From the NCBI GenBank assembly GCA_937896505.1, contig CALBNP010000181.1, positions 1 to 17,246 on the forward strand: DNA of 17,246 nucleotides, read 5' to 3'. The DNA is from an uncultured Bacteroidales bacterium. GTDB lineage: Bacteria; Bacteroidota; Bacteroidia; Bacteroidales; F082. Position numbers and translations under genes: made by a program. Positions 15,501-17,246 of this stretch are shown here, one piece after another. The notes below the pieces were generated by a model that saw nothing but the letters and a program-made list of their open reading frames with translations, searched no databases and was not told where the DNA came from. Every line of letters starts with the position of its first letter. Positions within the stretch are counted from its first letter, which is position 1.

Positions 15501-16672
15501 ATGCCACCAATAGTGCAGGAACAGCATACGGCAGCGAAGTGCCGTTTACGACTTCTCAAAATGTTTCCTTACCTACAGTGACAACAGCAAATATTACCAA
15601 CATTACACAAACTACTGCTAATGGTGGTGGCAATGTTACAAGTGATGGAAATGCCACGGTAACAGCCCGTGGCGTGTGCTGGAGTACCTCGCACAACCCG
15701 ACCACAAGCGGTAGCCACACCACCAACGGCACAGGAACTGGAAGTTTCACAAGTTCCATGACAGGCTTAACTGCCAACACTACCTATTATGTAAGAGCTT
15801 ACGCCACTAACAGTGCTGGCACAAGTTATGGTAGCCAAGTTACGTTTACCACAATAAATTCACCACAAGCTCCAACAGGTGCCATTAACGGCCTGTTTAC
15901 CATAAACGCCAACGGCGACCAAGTGTGGTTCTCGAAAGGCAACCTGCAATATCAGGCTTCTACAAACACATGGAAGTTTGCTGAACATCAATGGGATATG
16001 ATTGGCGAAGCCAACTCCAATATTTCATCATCTTATAGTGGATGGATAGATTTGTTTGGTTTTGGCACTAGTGGATGGGATAGTGGTGCTGTCTGCTACT
16101 ATCCATGGGCAACTAGTGAAGACCATTCCGATTATTATGTAGGTGGAAGTTATAACAATAGCTTAACCGGTAATTATGAAAATGCTGATTGGGGTGTTTA
16201 TAATCCTATCACTAATGGTGGTAATCAAAGTCATGAATGGCGAACTCTGACAGTCTCTGAACTTAGGTATTTAATCGAATTTAGAAATAGTGCTCTACTA
16301 AAAAGGTCTCAGGCTACTGTAAATGGAGTCCATGGTTTAATCCTATTGCCAGATACTTGGACTTTGCCACAAGGTTTGACATTTGTGTGTGATGCAAATA
16401 ATTGGACATCAAATACATATAGTCAATCTCAATGGTTGTTGATGGAATCGTCTGGTGCTATCTTTCTGCCAGCAGCGGGTTCAAGGTCGTCTACGAGCAT
16501 TATGGGTGTGGATACATATGGAACGTATTGCTCAAGCAGTGCTGGATATGGAAGTCAGGCTAATTATTTGAGGTTTGGAATAACAAATAGTAATAGTAGC
16601 GGTAAATATATCTACACATCTGGGTTTTATAGATACTTTGGATATTCGGTCCGTCTTGTTCAAGATTATTAA
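12524..16672 (+). CDS. Giant lipoprotein with ten Fn3-like repeats and a variable-type C-terminal domain
   Basis: The 1382-residue product has a signal peptide with a lipobox-like F17-T18-T19-C20, so it is probably lipid-anchored and, being so long, likely surface-exposed. A degenerate Fn3-like unit (about 24-126) precedes ten units of 98 or 100 residues starting at P127, P225, P325, P423, P521, P619, P717, P817, P917 and P1017. Most units hold the motifs R-G-[VI]-C-W-[SA]-T and Y-[YH]-V-R-A-[YF]-A, so the Cys of C-W is almost always conserved. The last two units derive from an exact 300-bp duplication. Residues 1117-1382 form a separate domain (L-F-T-I-N-A-N-G-D near its start, F-L-P-A-A-G-S-R and G-Y-S-V-R-L-V near its end), resembling C-terminal domains of Bacteroidales surface proteins related to the DUF1566/CLec type. 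Its coding DNA is much more AT-rich than the repeats. A stalk-and-head adhesin or display protein is inferred. Confidence 0.85.
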   Translation: MKQLFLTIVLIISTLFFTTCKKAPEVNISQFEIVREYVTPGSTTATINGVFDYGGVVDQLKVTVGKRDDFTDAHTFIAELSEKNFSVLLTDLTSSTEYKYRYEVDYGVDKDYITETRTFTTIGISLPMVSTSTVSYVGADDAICGGTVNDDGGAEITARGVCWSTNPEPTLGSAHTVDSCGLGQYASHLTGLALNTKYYVRAYATNSQGTGYGSELEFTTTALSPTVVTTRVSDIDSVSARILGEVTDNGGSEVTERGVCWSTHEEPTMQDQTMAAGSGTGIFACNLVNLSPNTTYHVRAYAKNSSGLGFGEVLTFTTNVSLQMPSVSTIEITEITASSAKCTGNVSGDGGSEITARGFCYGLTANPTLLNQSETVGGTTGSFEATLTNLQPNKTYHVRAFATNSVGTNYGEDKTFTTTEGLPTVNTGSITEITATTAKCSGEVTNQGASTVTERGVCWATTHDPTANGTHSTSGSGMGSFTCNLTGLTPNAVYYVRAYAKNAQGISYGAEVSFTALEGLPVVTTGEVTDITANSAKGSGTVTEQGGSAVTERGICWSTSHNPTITSNHQASGSGAGSFTANMTNLASGTTYYVRAYAKNTQGTTYGEEKQFTTTASKPTVTTGSITNITQTSATGSGNVTNDGGATVTERGICWSTSQNPTISGSHQASGNGTGSFTANMTGLAAGTTYYVRAYATNSAGTSYGEQKTFSTTANMPTVTTSQVTNITQMTAQGGGNVTSDGGAAVTQRGICWSTSHNPTANGSHANSGSGTGSFTANMTGLMANTTYYVRAYATNSQGTSYGNEVSFTTSQNISSPTVTTSAVTNITQTTAQGGGNVTNDGGASVTQRGICWGTSHNPTTSGSHAASGTGTGSYTVQMTGLTANTTYYVRAYATNSAGTAYGSEVPFTTSQNVSLPTVTTANITNITQTTANGGGNVTSDGNATVTARGVCWSTSHNPTTSGSHTTNGTGTGSFTSSMTGLTANTTYYVRAYATNSAGTAYGSEVPFTTSQNVSLPTVTTANITNITQTTANGGGNVTSDGNATVTARGVCWSTSHNPTTSGSHTTNGTGTGSFTSSMTGLTANTTYYVRAYATNSAGTSYGSQVTFTTINSPQAPTGAINGLFTINANGDQVWFSKGNLQYQASTNTWKFAEHQWDMIGEANSNISSSYSGWIDLFGFGTSGWDSGAVCYYPWATSEDHSDYYVGGSYNNSLTGNYENADWGVYNPITNGGNQSHEWRTLTVSELRYLIEFRNSALLKRSQATVNGVHGLILLPDTWTLPQGLTFVCDANNWTSNTYSQSQWLLMESSGAIFLPAAGSRSSTSIMGVDTYGTYCSSSAGYGSQANYLRFGITNSNSSGKYIYTSGFYRYFGYSVRLVQDY
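12902..15871 (+). repeat. Tandem array of ten Fn3-like coding repeats
   Basis: Unit starts at 12902, 13196, 13496, 13790, 14084, 14378, 14672, 14972, 15272 and 15572, giving units of 294 or 300 bp. Protein similarity between neighbours rises toward the 3' end: the first three units differ in many positions, the fifth to eighth are close, and the ninth and tenth are nearly identical. This gradient is what repeated unequal exchange or slippage at the 3' side would give. Confidence 0.9.
15182..15793 (+). repeat. Perfect 300-bp tandem duplication
   Basis: Positions 15182-15493 are identical to 15482-15793 (312 bp, offset exactly 300). Bounding differences are G/T at 15181 versus 15481 and C/A at 15494 versus 15794. 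The period equals one 100-residue Fn3-like unit, so the frame is kept. No synonymous change separates the copies, so the duplication is very recent or the copies are being homogenised. A short-read assembly artefact is the main alternative. Confidence 0.95.
15872..16672 (+). other. AT-rich C-terminal cassette of the giant lipoprotein gene
   Basis: Base composition changes at or soon after the end of the repeat array. A 60-base sample in the repeats (14701-14760) is 60% GC, whereas 16561-16620 in this cassette is 27%. The encoded domain is rich in Ser, Tyr, Asn and Gly, especially over the last 60 residues. The split suggests that stalk and head have separate origins. Confidence 0.6.
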
Positions 16673-16724
16673 AGGAGAAAGCAAAGCAAATGACAAATCA
16701 ATAAAATAACAAATTATTAAAATT

Positions 16725-17030
16725 ATGACAAAAGAAGAATTAATTAAAATCATGGTTGACATCCTTCAGGGAAAAGGAGGACATTGCTTGGAAAGTGAAC
16801 TATTAGAGGCACTTAAAACCAAAGGCATCAAAATCAGCAAAACACTTTTAGATAACATTATTTCACAAAATCCAACTGTTTTTTCTAAAACATCGGTAAC
16901 TCAGGAATCAGAAGTGAGATTGGCTGGGGTTGAGACTATGCCAAAATCGGTGACTAATAACACGATTGAGGAACTTCCTACTGGAAAAGTAGGTTTGCCG
17001 GAGAATCAGAATAAAAATGGAATGAAATAA
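16725..17030 (+). CDS. Small winged-helix-like protein
   Basis: The 101-residue product has no signal peptide. Residues of about 1-65 follow a helix-helix-helix-wing pattern (L-I-K-I-M-V-D-I-L, then E-S-E-L-L-E-A-L-K-T-K-G-I, a third helix T-L-L-D-N-I-I, and a final strand V-R-L-A), reminiscent of HARE-HTH or similar winged-helix modules. The tail of about 35 residues is Thr/Asn/Pro-rich and probably disordered. It lies 52 bases after the giant lipoprotein and 38 bases before a probable metallo-beta-lactamase-fold gene. It could be an adaptor or a DNA-binding regulator; the fold call is from sequence pattern only. Confidence 0.6.
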   Translation: MTKEELIKIMVDILQGKGGHCLESELLEALKTKGIKISKTLLDNIISQNPTVFSKTSVTQESEVRLAGVETMPKSVTNNTIEELPTGKVGLPENQNKNGMK

Positions 17031-17068
17031 TGTTTTAAAAACACTCTCATTCTTAAGCATTTGAAATC

Positions 17069-17246
17069 ATGTTGTATGTTCATAGAGTGCTTCATCCAGT
17101 AGGTGAAGGTGCGTTTTTCACAGAACAGTTTTATGATGAGAAAAAGAAATGTGTGTTCTCGGTCGTGTATGATTGTGGTTCTATCCACAAGCAAAAGGAT
17201 GTGTTATTTCCACAAATCGAAGAAGCTTTTACCGACAAGGAAATAG
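17069..17246 (+). CDS. Probable metallo-beta-lactamase-fold protein, N-terminus only (cut by window end)
   Basis: An ATG at 17069 opens a frame that stays open to the last base, giving 59 codons and one extra base. The sequence H-P-V-G-E-G-A-F-F-T, then V-F-S-V-V-Y-D-C-G-S, matches the first two strands of MBL-fold hydrolases (VGxG, strand, DCGS). The metal-binding HxHxDH motif would come later, outside the window, so the family call is not proven. No signal peptide is seen, so it is likely cytoplasmic. It may be co-transcribed with the winged-helix-like gene 38 bases upstream. Confidence 0.55.
   Translation, partial: MLYVHRVLHPVGEGAFFTEQFYDEKKKCVFSVVYDCGSIHKQKDVLFPQIEEAFTDKEI

Noticed and set aside
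15256..15780. Two identical minus-strand open frames (15256-15480 and 15556-15780)
   Set aside because: They are identical only because of the 300-bp duplication, and are antisense to the Fn3-like repeats.
12902..15871. CRISPR or DNA satellite explanation for the regular repeats
   Set aside because: The repeats are 294-300 bp, in frame, and encode conserved Fn3-like protein motifs with mostly diverged DNA; they are protein repeats.

Overview
The window looks like chromosomal DNA from a member of the Bacteroidota, most likely Bacteroidales (Prevotella/Bacteroides-like). Every gene is on the + strand. Starts lack clear Shine-Dalgarno sequences, many products have short signal peptides ending in AQ or Bacteroidota-style lipoboxes, and a -7 element of the Bacteroides type (TAnnTTTG) lies upstream of the first gene. 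The protein families also fit: PEGA repeats with an FGE/C-type-lectin fold, a tubulin-like GTPase with a GYF_2 domain, and arrays of Fn3-like repeats. No rRNA, tRNA, transposase, integrase, CRISPR array or reverse transcriptase was seen.

Layout: (1) 1-470 is non-coding, with a possible promoter and a leader hairpin. (2) 471-5177 is a cytoskeleton-like block: a small lipoprotein, a three-helix membrane protein, a 1010-residue tubulin-like GTPase ending in GYF_2 and Pro-rich tails, and a zinc-ribbon/transmembrane/MORN-like protein. (3) 5198-7988 holds three secreted proteins joined by ATGA start/stop overlaps: an unknown protein, an LPP20-like protein and an NTF2-like protein. (4) 8009-12473 holds three consecutive genes that share one N-terminal domain of about 100 residues but carry different C-termini: five PEGA repeats plus an FGE/CLec domain, an FGE/CLec domain alone, and a small beta-barrel-like domain. 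(5) 12524-16672 encodes a giant lipoprotein with ten 98-100 residue Fn3-like repeats and a compositionally distinct C-terminal cassette. (6) 16725-17246 holds a small winged-helix-like protein and the start of a probable metallo-beta-lactamase-fold protein cut by the window edge.

The strand continuity and short spacings suggest one long operon or a few nested ones. My reading, which is inference, is an envelope-spanning apparatus: a cytoplasmic GTPase (possibly polymerising), two membrane adaptors and a set of exported display proteins. The most striking signal is the 3' end of the PEGA-FGE gene (about 10100-10204). Its codon pattern is what a diversity-generating retroelement (DGR) leaves in a variable region: nearly all putatively variable codons are NNC, and invariant codons are almost free of adenine. 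If confirmed by a template repeat and reverse transcriptase elsewhere, this would be a remotely diversified surface protein within a tubulin-GTPase locus. A perfect 300-bp tandem duplication in the Fn3-like array and sharp base-composition changes within two genes also point to active remodelling of the displayed parts.
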